A stretch of 64,000 bases of DNA. It comes from Pseudoponticoccus marisrubri. GTDB lineage: Bacteria; Pseudomonadota; Alphaproteobacteria; Rhodobacterales; Rhodobacteraceae. The notes below the pieces were generated by a model, which did no database searches, was not told the origin of the DNA, and worked only from the letters and a program-made list of their open reading frames with translations. How positions within the stretch are numbered: the stretch's first letter is position 1; every line of letters begins with the position of its first letter. The stretch covers positions 1 through 64,000 of the forward strand of contig NZ_LPXO01000006.1 of NCBI RefSeq assembly GCF_001482405.1, in the 5' to 3' direction. A program made the translations under genes and the position numbers. Positions 49,298 to 62,479 of the stretch are shown piece by piece.

Positions 49298-49525
49298 ATG
49301 ATGACCGTCGAGGACGATTTCCGCTTCAACCCCGTGCCGATGGCCGAGCTGGAGGATCCGATGGACAGCGGCACGGCGTATTACGATCCCGACACCCTTT
49401 ACGGCGGCTCGGGGCATGACACGATGGTCTGGCCTTCCGACATCGTGGAGGCGCCCGCGGAAGAATACGTGCTGGCCGAGGAGCACCGGCCGACCGACGA
49501 TCATCTCTATCTCGAGATGGGCTGA
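49298..49525 (+). CDS. small acidic protein of unknown function
   Basis: 75 residues, very acidic (DPMDSGTAYYDPD, VEAPAEEYVLAEEHRPTDDHLYLEMG). It contains one RTX-like nonapeptide, GGSGHDTMV, but no repeat block. Start chosen near AGGAG about 10 bases upstream; one further ATG follows immediately. No signal peptide. The single nonapeptide could reflect a relationship to RTX proteins or chance. Confidence 0.5.
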   Translation: MMTVEDDFRFNPVPMAELEDPMDSGTAYYDPDTLYGGSGHDTMVWPSDIVEAPAEEYVLAEEHRPTDDHLYLEMG

Positions 49526-49563
49526 GCCGACCGGGCCGGGGCGCGCGTGGCGGCGTCGCGGTC

Positions 49564-49586
49564 GAGTATTTTTGGAAAGATGAAAG
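49564..49586 (+). repeat. copy of the GAGTATTT...GAAAGATGAAAG repeat
   Basis: GAGTATTT-TTG-GAAAGATGAAAG lies 38 bases after the small acidic gene and 8 bases before the mtgA stop. It matches the paired copies at 41488-41546 in all but the central three bases. Confidence 0.7.
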
Positions 49587-49593
49587 GGCGGGG

Positions 49594-50343
49594 CTACTGG
49601 AAACAGTCGGCGCGGCCATCCGCGGCAATGGTCGCGGCCCCGTCCATGATGGCGCGGGCGCGGCGCTGGACGAAGCTCGAGGGTTGCGAGGCGCTGCGCC
49701 GCTTGGGGCTGGGCAGCACCGCGGCGAGCAGCGCGGCCTGCCGGGGCGAGAGCGCCTCGGGGGAGGTGCCGAAATGGTGGCGCGCCGCGGCCTTCACGCC
49801 GAATACGCCCTCGTCGAACTCGGCCACGTTGAGATAGACCTCGAGGATGCGGCGCTTGGACCAGACCGCCTCGACCGCCGGGGTGATCAGCGCCTCGAGC
49901 GCCTTGCGCACATAGCTGCGCGCCTGCCAGAGATAGACGTTCTTGACCACCTGCTGGCTGATCGTGCTGCCGCCGCGGGCGGCGCCCTCCTCGATGGCGG
50001 CGCGGATCGCGTCCATGTCGAAGCCCCAATGGGTGCAGAAATTCGCATCCTCGGCCGCGACCACCGCGCGCAGCATCACCGGCGCCACGTCCTCCACCGC
50101 GACCCAGTCCTGCGCCACCGCGCCAAGCCGCCGTTCCTCGGACCAGATCGTGTGGGTGGTGGGCGGGTCGACCAGCTTGAACAGCAGCACCGCCGACAGC
50201 ATCAGCATCCCGGCCACCAGCGCCAGCCGCAGCCCCTGCCGCAGCAACCAGCGGCCCGGGCGGAAGCGCCGGGGGGAGGGCCGGGCGGCCCTGGACTTGC
50301 CGGCCGGCTTGCGCCGGGATTTCGAAGCGGTCTTTGTTGCCAT
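49594..50343 (-). CDS. mtgA: monofunctional peptidoglycan glycosyltransferase
   Basis: 249 residues. A basic N-terminus and one membrane helix (LLRQGLRLALVAGMLMLSAVLLFKL), then the GT51 motifs: VAAEDANFCTHWGFD (catalytic Glu), GGSTISQQVVKNVYL, KRRILEVYLNVAEFDEGVFGVKAAARHHFG, and ALLAAVLPSPKR. It polymerises lipid II into glycan strands at the inner membrane. Confidence 0.93.
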   Translation of the reverse strand: MATKTASKSRRKPAGKSRAARPSPRRFRPGRWLLRQGLRLALVAGMLMLSAVLLFKLVDPPTTHTIWSEERRLGAVAQDWVAVEDVAPVMLRAVVAAEDANFCTHWGFDMDAIRAAIEEGAARGGSTISQQVVKNVYLWQARSYVRKALEALITPAVEAVWSKRRILEVYLNVAEFDEGVFGVKAAARHHFGTSPEALSPRQAALLAAVLPSPKRRSASQPSSFVQRRARAIMDGAATIAADGRADCFQ

Positions 50344-50561
50344 GCCATCTCATACACCGCGGGCGGGCTGCCGCAAAGCAGGCGGGCCGGGCAGCGCGAC
50401 AAGGGCGCCTGCCCGGTCCCGTGCAAACACGACACTCGGAACCTGACCATGGTCACTGACGGGGTACAGCCGTCAACCATCTACGGACGTCCTTATCCTG
50501 CCATGGCGATCGGGCGGCAATGCGGGCGGATCGTGGCGGGATCCGGGCATTTGCCGCCGCG

Positions 50562-50978
50562 TCACTCGCGCGCGTCCAGGTCATGATGCACGGTCAGGCA
50601 ATTGCCGCAGAGATCGGCCTGGGTGAACTGGCGCAGCCCCCAGGGCATGTCCCGTGGCGGGCCGTCGGGCGCGGCGCCGCGCGCCTCCCAGTCGCGCCAG
50701 ACCGCGTCCACGTCCTCGGCGAAGATCCAGGCCGCGCCGCCGGGCCGGGCGGATTGGCGCAGGAAGAGGATGCACTCGCCCAGCGTCACGGCGCCGATCC
50801 GGCCGGCATGGTTATGCCAGCCGATCTGAAAGCCCAGTCGTTTGTGATACCAGAGCTGCGCGCGGAACACGTCGCGCACCGGCAGCTCGGGCACCGCGGC
50901 CGAGAGGCGCAGGGGCCGGCCCCCGGATGGCCAAGGGCCCGGGACAACGCCCGGGCCCTCGGGAGTGTCCTGCGACAC
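50562..50978 (-). CDS. VOC (glyoxalase/bleomycin resistance-like) protein, start uncertain
   Basis: About 138 residues from a GTG at 50978. The single VOC module is recognisable from LSAAVPELPVRDVFRAQLWYHKRLGF onward (AVTLGECILFLRQS, WGLRQFTQADLCGNCLTVHHD). No ATG, GTG or TTG lies just before LSAAVPE, where the family normally starts; the GTG used here reads through the gltB terminator hairpin. It may be a gene with a lost start or a rare start codon. Function unknown. Confidence 0.55.
   Translation of the reverse strand: MSQDTPEGPGVVPGPWPSGGRPLRLSAAVPELPVRDVFRAQLWYHKRLGFQIGWHNHAGRIGAVTLGECILFLRQSARPGGAAWIFAEDVDAVWRDWEARGAAPDGPPRDMPWGLRQFTQADLCGNCLTVHHDLDARE
50934..50959 (-). terminator. strong hairpin after gltB
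   Basis: A perfect 10-bp stem (AGGGCCCGGG / CCCGGGCCCT) with a 6-base loop, 24 bases after the gltB stop on the minus strand. The T content that follows is short. It lies within the presumed 5' end of the VOC gene. Confidence 0.6.
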
Positions 50979-50982
50979 CGGC

Positions 50983-55518
<4,536 letters not shown>

Positions 55519-55648
55519 CGCGGAAACTCCCTTCCTCAGCGACCGTCGCGCCTCTGCGCGGCCCGGCCCGTGTTGCACCGCGCCGCAAGCAGATCCCGCG
55601 CCGCGCCTGTGTTGTTCGTCTCATCTAGCCCGTGCATCGCCGCTGCCC

Positions 55649-56116
55649 TCATCCCACCGGGGCGTCCTCGTCGAGCACAGAAAATTTCGCCACGCACTCG
55701 GCCCGGGTCAGCAGCGTGTGCGTCTCCTGACCGGAATAGGCAAAGCTGTCGGGCTTGTGGTCGATAAAGATCTGGTGGGCGATCTCGAACCCGTTCGGAT
55801 CGTCGAAGACGCCGATGGGCAGTTCGGTGCTGCCGAACCACTCGCCCTCCATCGTCACGCGAAAGAACAGCCCCGTGCCGCAGCGCGTGCAGAAGCCGCG
55901 TTCGGCCCAGTGGCTGGAGGCGAAGCGGCCAAGATAGGTCTCGTCCTCCCAGGTCACGTTCTCGGTGGGCACGGACACTTCGATCAGTGCCGAGCCGGTC
56001 CAGCGGCGGCACATCTCGCAATGGCAGACGCCGCAGGTGGCCGGCACGTCGCGCGCGGTGAAACGCACCGCGCCGCACATGCAGCCTCCGCTCCGGTCCC
56101 GTGTGGTGTCAGACAT
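55649..56116 (-). CDS. GFA family (glutathione-dependent formaldehyde-activating-like) protein
   Basis: 155 residues. The zinc-binding cysteines are in GGCMCGAVRFTA, CGVCHCEMCRRWTGSA and FCTRCGTGLFFR, the standard GFA arrangement. Members are annotated as formaldehyde-activating enzymes but the activity of most is unproven. It lies between gltD and gltB on the same strand. Confidence 0.85.
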   Translation of the reverse strand: MSDTTRDRSGGCMCGAVRFTARDVPATCGVCHCEMCRRWTGSALIEVSVPTENVTWEDETYLGRFASSHWAERGFCTRCGTGLFFRVTMEGEWFGSTELPIGVFDDPNGFEIAHQIFIDHKPDSFAYSGQETHTLLTRAECVAKFSVLDEDAPVG

Positions 56117-56204
56117 CCTTAACGCTTCGCTCCCTGCGGGTCAGTGCCGCTGACCCTTCCCGTGCCGCCCGCCTTGGCGGGCGATGGCGGCATGGCCTGC
56201 GTGA

Positions 56205-56252
56205 CCGTTTCGTACGAACCGGCAGACTTGCTGCCCGAACCGTACGAAACGG
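56205..56252. repeat. nested inverted repeat (cruciform-like) between the GFA gene and gltD
   Basis: The outer arms CCGTTTCGTACG (56205-56216) and CGTACGAAACGG (56241-56252) enclose an inner hairpin GGCAG-ACTTG-CTGCC (56221-56235). The outer left arm contains the palindrome TTCGTACGAA. It follows the gltD stop by about 10 bases on the minus strand, with no T-run. Confidence 0.75.
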
Positions 56253-56261
56253 ACGGTTCCC

Positions 56262-57701
56262 TCACTCGGCCGCCACCGCGCTGCCGCGAGTCGCCAGATC
56301 ACTCAGAACGGCCTCGGCGCAATCGCGCCCGTCGCGGATCGCCCAGACCACGAGGCTCGCGCCGCGCACGATGTCGCCGATCGCATAGACCCCCTCCATG
56401 GCGGTGCGGCCCGAGGTGAACTCGGCCTTGATCGTGCCCCAGCGGGTCACTTCCAGCTCGGGCTGGCCCCAGAGCGTCGGCAGCTCCTCGGGCTCGAAGC
56501 CCAGCGCCTTGATGACAAGGTCGGCCGGCTCTTCGTAGTCGGAGCCTTCAATGATTTCAGGCGTCTGGCGGCCCGTCGCGTCCGGCGCGCCCAGCCGCAT
56601 CTTCTGCACGACCACGGCATTGACCGGCTCGCCCTTGAAGCCCTTGGGCGCGGTCAGCCACTCGAAGACGACGCCCTCCTCCTCGGCGTTCTGCACCTCG
56701 CGCTGGCTGCCCGGCATGTTGGCGCGGTCGCGGCGATAAAGGCACTTGACGCTCTTCGCGCCCTGCCGGATCGCCGTGCGCACGCAGTCCATCGCCGTAT
56801 CGCCGCCCCCGATCACCACGACATTCTTGCCCTTGGCGTTCAGCGTGCCGCTTTCGAAGGCCTCGACCGTGTCGCCGAAATTCGACGCCCGGTTCGACGC
56901 GGTCAGGTAGTCCAGCGCCTTGACGATACCGTCGGCGCCCGCACCCGGCCCGCCCAGGTCACGCGACTTGTAGACGCCGGTCGCGATGATGACCGCATCA
57001 TGTTGTGCCCGGATCTCGTCGAAGGACAGGTCCTCGCCCACGTTGCAGTTCAGGCGGAAGCGCACGCCGCCGGCCTCGAGCTGCTCGTTGCGGCGCATGA
57101 CGATGGGCTTTTCCAGCTTGAAGCCGGGGATGCCGTAGGTCAGCAGCCCGCCCGCGCGGTCATAGCGGTCATAGACCGTGACCTGCACGCCGGCGCGGCG
57201 CAGCATGTCGGCCGCCGCCAGCCCGCCCGGGCCGGCACCGATGATGCCCACGCTCTCGCGGCGCTCCTCGACCGGGGCGATGGGCTTGACCCAGCCTTCC
57301 TCCCAGGCGGTGTCGGTGATGTATTTCTCGACCGCGCCGATGGTGACCGTGCCGTGGCCCGACTGCTCGATGACGCAATTGCCCTCGCACAGGCGGTCCT
57401 GCGGGCAGATCCGGCCACAGATCTCGGGGAAGGTGTTGGTCGCCTGGCTGACCTCGTAGGCTTCCTGAAGCCGCCCCGTCGCGGTCAGGCGCAGCCAGTC
57501 GGGGATGTTGTTGTGCAGCGGGCAGTGGCTCTGGCAATAGGGCACGCCGCACTGGCTGCAGCGGGCGGACTGCTCCTTGGCCTTCTGGTCGGCGTACTCT
57601 GCGTAAATCTCGCCGAAATCCTTGTTGCGCACGTTGGCGTCGCGCTTCTCGGGCATCTCGCGGTCGACGGACACGAATTTCAGCATCGGCTGTTTGGCCA
57701 T
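56262..57701 (-). CDS. gltD: glutamate synthase (NADPH) small subunit
   Basis: 479 residues. The N-terminal cysteines RCSQCGVPYCQSHCPLHNNIPDW and CGRICPQDRLCEGNC bind two 4Fe-4S clusters, followed by FAD (GAGPGGLAAADMLRRAG) and NADPH (VVIGGGDTAMDCVRTAIRQGA) motifs. It passes NADPH electrons to GltB. The start MAKQPMLKFVSVDREMP is the family norm. Confidence 0.96.
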   Translation of the reverse strand: MAKQPMLKFVSVDREMPEKRDANVRNKDFGEIYAEYADQKAKEQSARCSQCGVPYCQSHCPLHNNIPDWLRLTATGRLQEAYEVSQATNTFPEICGRICPQDRLCEGNCVIEQSGHGTVTIGAVEKYITDTAWEEGWVKPIAPVEERRESVGIIGAGPGGLAAADMLRRAGVQVTVYDRYDRAGGLLTYGIPGFKLEKPIVMRRNEQLEAGGVRFRLNCNVGEDLSFDEIRAQHDAVIIATGVYKSRDLGGPGAGADGIVKALDYLTASNRASNFGDTVEAFESGTLNAKGKNVVVIGGGDTAMDCVRTAIRQGAKSVKCLYRRDRANMPGSQREVQNAEEEGVVFEWLTAPKGFKGEPVNAVVVQKMRLGAPDATGRQTPEIIEGSDYEEPADLVIKALGFEPEELPTLWGQPELEVTRWGTIKAEFTSGRTAMEGVYAIGDIVRGASLVVWAIRDGRDCAEAVLSDLATRGSAVAAE

Positions 57702-57929
57702 GGTCACGGTGCCTTTCGGGGAAGTGAGCGTATCGGCGCCTGCTTTACACAAGCCCGCACGCGAATAAAAGTCAGACGTGCTGACCTAAATGCGAGTTTT
57801 CGACACTCGGGCGGGATTATTTGCCCGGCTCGCGTCAAATTTTATGGCCAGATCGGACCCAAATCGGGGGCTTTCCTCGTTTCGTCAAATCCGTATACCC
57901 GGCGCGACCCCAGCCGCCGGACACGTGAC

Positions 57930-58733
57930 ATGCCCCTGACCCAGCTTCTGATCCTCGCGCTGATCCAGGGCGTGACCGAGTTTCTCCCGATTTCCTCCTC
58001 CGGTCACCTGATTCTTTTGCCAAGCCTCACGGGGATGGAGGATCAGGGGCAGGTGATCGACGTTGCCGTGCATGTGGGCACACTTTTCGCCGTGATCCTG
58101 TTTTTCCGGCAGGACGTGAAGATCGCCGCGGCCGGCCTGCCCCGGCTTCTGCGCGGCAAACGCGACACCCCGGGCGCAAACCTTGCCTTCCTGCTGGTCA
58201 TCGCCACGATCCCCGTGATCCTGGCGGGGCTCGTGCTCAAGCTGACGGGGCTGGACGATGCGCTGCGCTCGACCGCCGTGATCGGCTGGGCGATGCTGGT
58301 CTTCGGGCTGGTGCTCTACTGGGCCGACCGGACCGGCGGGCAGGACAAGACCGACCGCGACTGGACCCTGCGCGACGCCATCGTCATGGGGCTGTGGCAG
58401 GCGGTGGCGCTGATCCCGGGCACGTCACGATCGGGCATCACCATCACCGCGGCGCGGCAGCTGGGCTATGCCCGCGCCGACGGCGCCAAGCTGGCCATGC
58501 TGATGTCGATCCCCACGATCCTCGCCTCGGGCACGCTTCTGGGGCTGGAAGTGGCAGGCAGCGCCGATGCGCAGGCCGCCCGCGACGGCGCCATCGCCGC
58601 CGGGTTCGCCTTTGTCGCCGCGCTGGGGGCGCTCTGGCTGATGATGCGGCTGCTCCGCTCGGTCAGCTTCACGCCCTACGTGCTGTACCGCGTGGTGCTG
58701 GGCGGGGTGCTGCTCTGGATCGCCTATAGCTGA
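57930..58733 (+). CDS. uppP: undecaprenyl-diphosphate phosphatase
   Basis: 267 residues, polytopic. Both BacA/UppP motifs are intact: QGVTEFLPISSSGHLILLP near the N-terminus and PGTSRSGITITAARQLG in the middle. It recycles undecaprenyl pyrophosphate for cell wall synthesis and confers bacitracin tolerance when abundant. Divergent from gltD across 228 bases that include AT-rich promoter-like sequence. Confidence 0.96.
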   Translation: MPLTQLLILALIQGVTEFLPISSSGHLILLPSLTGMEDQGQVIDVAVHVGTLFAVILFFRQDVKIAAAGLPRLLRGKRDTPGANLAFLLVIATIPVILAGLVLKLTGLDDALRSTAVIGWAMLVFGLVLYWADRTGGQDKTDRDWTLRDAIVMGLWQAVALIPGTSRSGITITAARQLGYARADGAKLAMLMSIPTILASGTLLGLEVAGSADAQAARDGAIAAGFAFVAALGALWLMMRLLRSVSFTPYVLYRVVLGGVLLWIAYS

Positions 58734-58738
58734 GCCGG

Positions 58739-59209
58739 TCAGACCCGATGATATGGCGCGCCAGCCAGGATCGAGGCCGCGCGATAAAGCTGTTCGGCCA
58801 GCATGACCCGCACCAGCATGTGCGGCCAGACCATCGGCCCGAAAGACAGCAGCAGGTCGGCCTCGGCCCGCAGCGCGGGCAGAACCCCGTCCGCCCCGCC
58901 GATCACGAAAGCGGCGCGCGGCATTCCCCTGTCACGCCAGGCGGCAAGCTGTGTGGCAAATTCCGGCGAGGGCATCTGGCGGCCGCGCTCGTCCAGGATG
59001 CACAGGGCGGCGCCGTCCGGTAGGGCGCGCCGGATCAGCGCGGCCTCGCCCTCCATGCCGCCGCCCTTGCGCTCGTCGATCTCGACAAGGTCCAGCGGAC
59101 CCAGCCCAAGCCCCCGCCCGGTCCGGTCGAACCGGGTGAGGTAATCATCGACCAGCGCCTTCTCGGGCCCCTTGCGCAGGCGCCCCACGGCGCAGAGCGT
59201 CACGCGCAT
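58739..59209 (-). CDS. rlmH: 23S rRNA pseudouridine-1915 N3-methyltransferase
   Basis: 156 residues, SPOUT fold. The knot motif VIGGADGVLPALRAEADLLLSFGPMVWPHMLVRVMLAEQLYRAASILAGAPYHR is typical of RlmH and complete to the C-terminus. It is downstream of rsfS by 7 bases, the common bacterial order. Confidence 0.95.
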   Translation of the reverse strand: MRVTLCAVGRLRKGPEKALVDDYLTRFDRTGRGLGLGPLDLVEIDERKGGGMEGEAALIRRALPDGAALCILDERGRQMPSPEFATQLAAWRDRGMPRAAFVIGGADGVLPALRAEADLLLSFGPMVWPHMLVRVMLAEQLYRAASILAGAPYHRV

Positions 59210-59216
59210 GGCGGGC

Positions 59217-59585
59217 CTATTGGGGCGTGGCCGCGGTCTCGGCAGGCAGCCACATCTTCTCGAGCTGGTAGAACTCGCGCACTTCCGGGCGGAACACGTG
59301 CACGACCACGTCGCCCGCGTCGATCAGAACCCAGTCGCCGGTCTCCTTGCCCTCGGTCTTGCAGGACAGGCCCATCTGCGCCTTGAGTTCCTCGGACACG
59401 CGGTCCGAGATCGCGGCCACCTGCCGCGACGACCGCCCCGAGCAGATCACCATGTGATCGCAGACCGAGGACTTGCCGCGCAGATCGACCTGCACGACAT
59501 CTTCGGCCTTGTTGTCGGAGAGGAGTTCCAGAACGGCCGCGAGGATCGCATCGCTCGTCGGGCCGGATCGGGTCATGGCCGTCAT
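59217..59585 (-). CDS. rsfS: ribosomal silencing factor RsfS
   Basis: 122 residues. The RsfS/Iojap domain spans ILAAVLELLSDNKAEDVVQVDLRGKSSVCDHMVICSGRSSRQVAAISD through WVLIDAGDVVVHVFRPEVREFYQLEKMW. It binds ribosomal protein L14 and blocks subunit joining when nutrients are scarce. The ATG at 59585 overlaps the stop of a short upstream ORF (ATGA). Two other in-frame ATGs are less favoured. Confidence 0.92.
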   Translation of the reverse strand: MTAMTRSGPTSDAILAAVLELLSDNKAEDVVQVDLRGKSSVCDHMVICSGRSSRQVAAISDRVSEELKAQMGLSCKTEGKETGDWVLIDAGDVVVHVFRPEVREFYQLEKMWLPAETAATPQ

Positions 59586-59638
59586 GGCCGGACCCCGCTC
59601 AGCGGCTGGCGCCGCACTCGCCATCGAAGACAGGACAT
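59582..59638 (-). CDS. candidate 18-residue leader peptide upstream of rsfS
   Basis: MSCLRWRVRRQPLSGVRP, starting 3 bases after AGGAGG, the best ribosome-binding site near rsfS. Its TGA overlaps the rsfS ATG, giving an ATGA translational coupling. It has four arginines and no known motif. It may be a leader that controls rsfS translation, or the ribosome-binding site may belong to rsfS with an unusual start. Confidence 0.35.
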   Translation of the reverse strand: MSCLRWRVRRQPLSGVRP

Positions 59639-59810
59639 CGTCCTCCTTTTCACGTCACGCCGCACAGGCCCCGGCGCAGGGCATGTCTCAAGATAGCATC
59701 GGCCCTGTGAAATCTCAATGTCACCAAGGTCGCGACCCGCCATCCTCCGCCGACGCGCCGCTTTGCGCGGCAGCTCCGGCGCAGGAGGACGCGGGCGCAT
59801 TGGGCCCGCG

Positions 59811-62141
59811 TCAGGCGCCGTAGGGGATCCAGACCGTCTTGACCTCGGTCGCGGCGTCCAGGAAAGCGCGGCCCGGCGCGGCATGCCAGTCGCGCGCCCG
59901 GCCGTCATTGACCCAGCTGCGCTTGAGATTGCCGGCCGCTTCGCGCTCGATCACGCCCGACAGATCGGCCGAGGAGAAGGACCAGACCGCCTCCACGTCC
60001 ATATGCGCGGCCAGCACCGGGGCCAGCTCGGCATGCGACCCGGTCAGGATGTTGACCACCCCGCCCGGCACGTCCGAGGTCTCGAGCACCTGGTAGAAAT
60101 CCGTCGCCGCCAGCGGGTGCGGCTCGGAGGCGACCAGCACCACGCGGTTGCCCATGGCGATGGCCGGCGCCATGACCGACACGAAGCCCAGCAGCGGCGC
60201 CTCTTCGGGGCAGAGCGCGCCGATCACGCCGCAGGGCGCGCGCATGGCCAGTGCCACGCCGCGCAGCGGGACCGAGCGGACCTGCCCGTCGAACTTGTCC
60301 GCCCAGGCGGCATAGGTGAACAGCCGGTCCACCGCCGCATCCACCTCGGCCGCGCCGGTCGCCTCGCCCGACATCCGGTCGAGCCGGGCGGCAAATTCCT
60401 CGCGCCGCGCGGCCAGGTTCTCGCCCACGTAATACAGCACCTGCGCGCGCAGATGCGCCGTGGCCGCCGACCAGCCGGCCGCCCCGCGCGCCGCCTCGAC
60501 GGCGTTGCGCACGTCCTTGCGATTGGCGATGGGTGCCTGCCCCACCAGCCGGCCCTGCGCGTCATGAACGTTGCGGGCATAGCCGCCATCGGGGCGCACC
60601 TGCTTGCCACCGATATAGAGCTTGGCGGTCCGGTCCACCGCCTGCGGCTCCACCGCGTCGCCCTGCGGCGCGGCGCGGGGCACCAGCGGCGCGGACGTCT
60701 CGGCCGGGCGGGTATAGGCCATCAGCCCCTCCCAGCCGCCCTCGCGGCCGAAACCGCTCTCGCGCAGCCCGCCGAACCCGGCGGCGGCATCGAACATGTT
60801 GGTGCCGTTGACCCAGATCACGCCCGCTTCCAGCTTGGGCGCCACGTCCAGCGCGGTGTTGATGTTCTCGGACCACACGCTGGCGGCCAGCCCGTAGCGC
60901 GTGTCATTGGCCAGCGCGATCGCCTCGGCGGGCGTGCGGAAGGTCGAGGCCACCAGCACCGGGCCGAAGATCTCCTCCTGCATCAGCGGATCGGCCGGCG
61001 ACAGGCCCGAGATCAGCGTGGGCGGGTAGAAACAGCCCTCGGGCACCGGGCAATCGGCGCGGTACACCTCGCCGCCCGCGCCCTCGACCAGCGCCGCGAT
61101 CCGGTCCTTCTGCACCGGGTCCACGATGGCGCCCACGTCGATGCACTTGTCCAGCGGATCACCCAGCCGCAACTTGTCCATCCGCGCGCGCAGGCGGGCC
61201 AGGAAACTCTCCGAGATCCCCTCCTGCACCAGCAGGCGCGAGCCGGCGCAGCAGACCTGCCCCTGGTTGAACCAGATCGCGTCCACCAACCCCTCGACCG
61301 CGCTGTCCAGGTCGGCATCCTCGAAGACCACGTAAGGCGACTTGCCGCCCAGCTCGAGCGTCAGCGCGATGCCGCGCCCGGCCGTGGCGGTCCGGATCCG
61401 CCGGCCCACCTCGGTCGAGCCGGTAAAGGCGATCTTGTCGACCTCGGCCGCCACGATCCGCTCGCCCACCGCGCCGTCCCCGGTGACGATGTTGACCACG
61501 CCCGCCGGCAGCCCGGCCTGGCGGCAGAGATCGGCAAAGCACAGCGCGGTCAGCGAGGTCCACTCGGCCGGTTTCAGCACCACCGTGTTGCCCATCGCCA
61601 GCGCCGGCGCGATCTTCCAGGCCAGCATCAGCAGCGGAAAGTTCCACGGCACGATCTGGCCGCAGACGCCATGCGCCACGCGGCCGGGCAGCTCTTCCTC
61701 CATCAGCTGCGCCATGCCGGCGTGATAGTAGAAATGCCGCTGGGCCAGCGGGATGTCGATGTCGCGGCTCTCGCGGATGGGCTTGCCGTTGTCCAGCGTC
61801 TCCAGAACGGCCAGCAGCCGGGCATGTTTCTGCATCAGCCGGGCCAGCGCATAGAGATAGCGCGCCCGTCCCGGCCCGCCCAGCGCCGCCCAGCCCGGCT
61901 GCGCCCGGCGCGCCGCGGCCACCGCGCTGTCCACATCGGCCTGGCTCGCCTGCGTCAACTCGGCCAGCACCTCGCCGGTGGCGGGGTTGCGGCTCTCGAA
62001 CCCCTCGCTCGGCGCGGTGAAGGCGCCGTCGATGAAATGGCCGAAGCGCGCGCCCTGGTCGGTGATCCAGGCCAGCGCATCGCCCGCGCTCTCCGGCGCC
62101 GGTCCGTATTCCATGGTCTCGAAGATCTCCTTGACGCTCAT
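59811..62141 (-). CDS. ALDH16-type two-module aldehyde dehydrogenase
   Basis: 776 residues, about 1.6 times a normal ALDH. The first module (about 1-480) is complete: IVPWNFPLLML, LELGGKSPYVVFEDADLD and the catalytic QGQVCCAGSRLLV, then VSVW-like SENINTALDVAP and FGREGG. The second module (about 510-776) keeps the Rossmann-like half (ALAMRAPCGVIGALCPEEAPLLG, ILTGSHAELAPVLAAH) but has no catalytic cysteine. This matches the ALDH16 family. Substrate is unknown. The ATG follows GGGAGG and overlaps the upstream gene by 4 bases. Confidence 0.9.
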   Translation of the reverse strand: MSVKEIFETMEYGPAPESAGDALAWITDQGARFGHFIDGAFTAPSEGFESRNPATGEVLAELTQASQADVDSAVAAARRAQPGWAALGGPGRARYLYALARLMQKHARLLAVLETLDNGKPIRESRDIDIPLAQRHFYYHAGMAQLMEEELPGRVAHGVCGQIVPWNFPLLMLAWKIAPALAMGNTVVLKPAEWTSLTALCFADLCRQAGLPAGVVNIVTGDGAVGERIVAAEVDKIAFTGSTEVGRRIRTATAGRGIALTLELGGKSPYVVFEDADLDSAVEGLVDAIWFNQGQVCCAGSRLLVQEGISESFLARLRARMDKLRLGDPLDKCIDVGAIVDPVQKDRIAALVEGAGGEVYRADCPVPEGCFYPPTLISGLSPADPLMQEEIFGPVLVASTFRTPAEAIALANDTRYGLAASVWSENINTALDVAPKLEAGVIWVNGTNMFDAAAGFGGLRESGFGREGGWEGLMAYTRPAETSAPLVPRAAPQGDAVEPQAVDRTAKLYIGGKQVRPDGGYARNVHDAQGRLVGQAPIANRKDVRNAVEAARGAAGWSAATAHLRAQVLYYVGENLAARREEFAARLDRMSGEATGAAEVDAAVDRLFTYAAWADKFDGQVRSVPLRGVALAMRAPCGVIGALCPEEAPLLGFVSVMAPAIAMGNRVVLVASEPHPLAATDFYQVLETSDVPGGVVNILTGSHAELAPVLAAHMDVEAVWSFSSADLSGVIEREAAGNLKRSWVNDGRARDWHAAPGRAFLDAATEVKTVWIPYGA

Positions 62142-62434
62142 GGCGCGGTGCCTCCCGACAGCAGGACGAGAACATAGGCCAGCCACAGCAGGGCCAGCCC
62201 CCAGCAAACATGCTGGATGCGTTTGGTGCGCCGGTGCAGCGCCGCGAAGGCCTGCAGGTCCCCGGTCGCCGCCCCGGCGGGCGGCTCGAATTCCGGCTCC
62301 GGGCCCAGCTGCCGCCGCGCCGGGGTGGACAGGTCGCGCACCGCGCGGCGCAGGCGCGACCGCCGCCAATGGCTCGACAGGATGACGATCAGCACCGCCA
62401 CGCCGAACAGCACGTATTCGGGGCTCATCTGCAT
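62138..62434 (-). CDS. small membrane protein coupled to the aldehyde dehydrogenase
   Basis: 98 residues. Two membrane helices (YVLFGVAVLIVILSSHW near the start and HVCWGLALLWLAYVLVLLSG near the end) with a basic, proline-rich loop between. Not a family I can name. The stop overlaps the ALDH start (ATGA), so the two are cotranslated. The upstream in-frame ATG six bases later is an alternative start. Confidence 0.6.
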   Translation of the reverse strand: MQMSPEYVLFGVAVLIVILSSHWRRSRLRRAVRDLSTPARRQLGPEPEFEPPAGAATGDLQAFAALHRRTKRIQHVCWGLALLWLAYVLVLLSGGTAP

Positions 62435-62448
62435 GGGCGCATCCCGGG

Positions 62449-62470
62449 CTTCTTCTCTTTCCAAATACTC
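62449..62470 (-). repeat. diverged copy of the GAGTATTT...GAAAGA repeat
   Basis: On the minus strand GAGTATTTGGAAAGAGAAGAAG, related to the copies near 41.5 and 49.6 kb. It lies between deoC and the small membrane gene, ten bases after the deoC stop. Confidence 0.5.
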
Positions 62471-62479
62471 ATGACCCGC

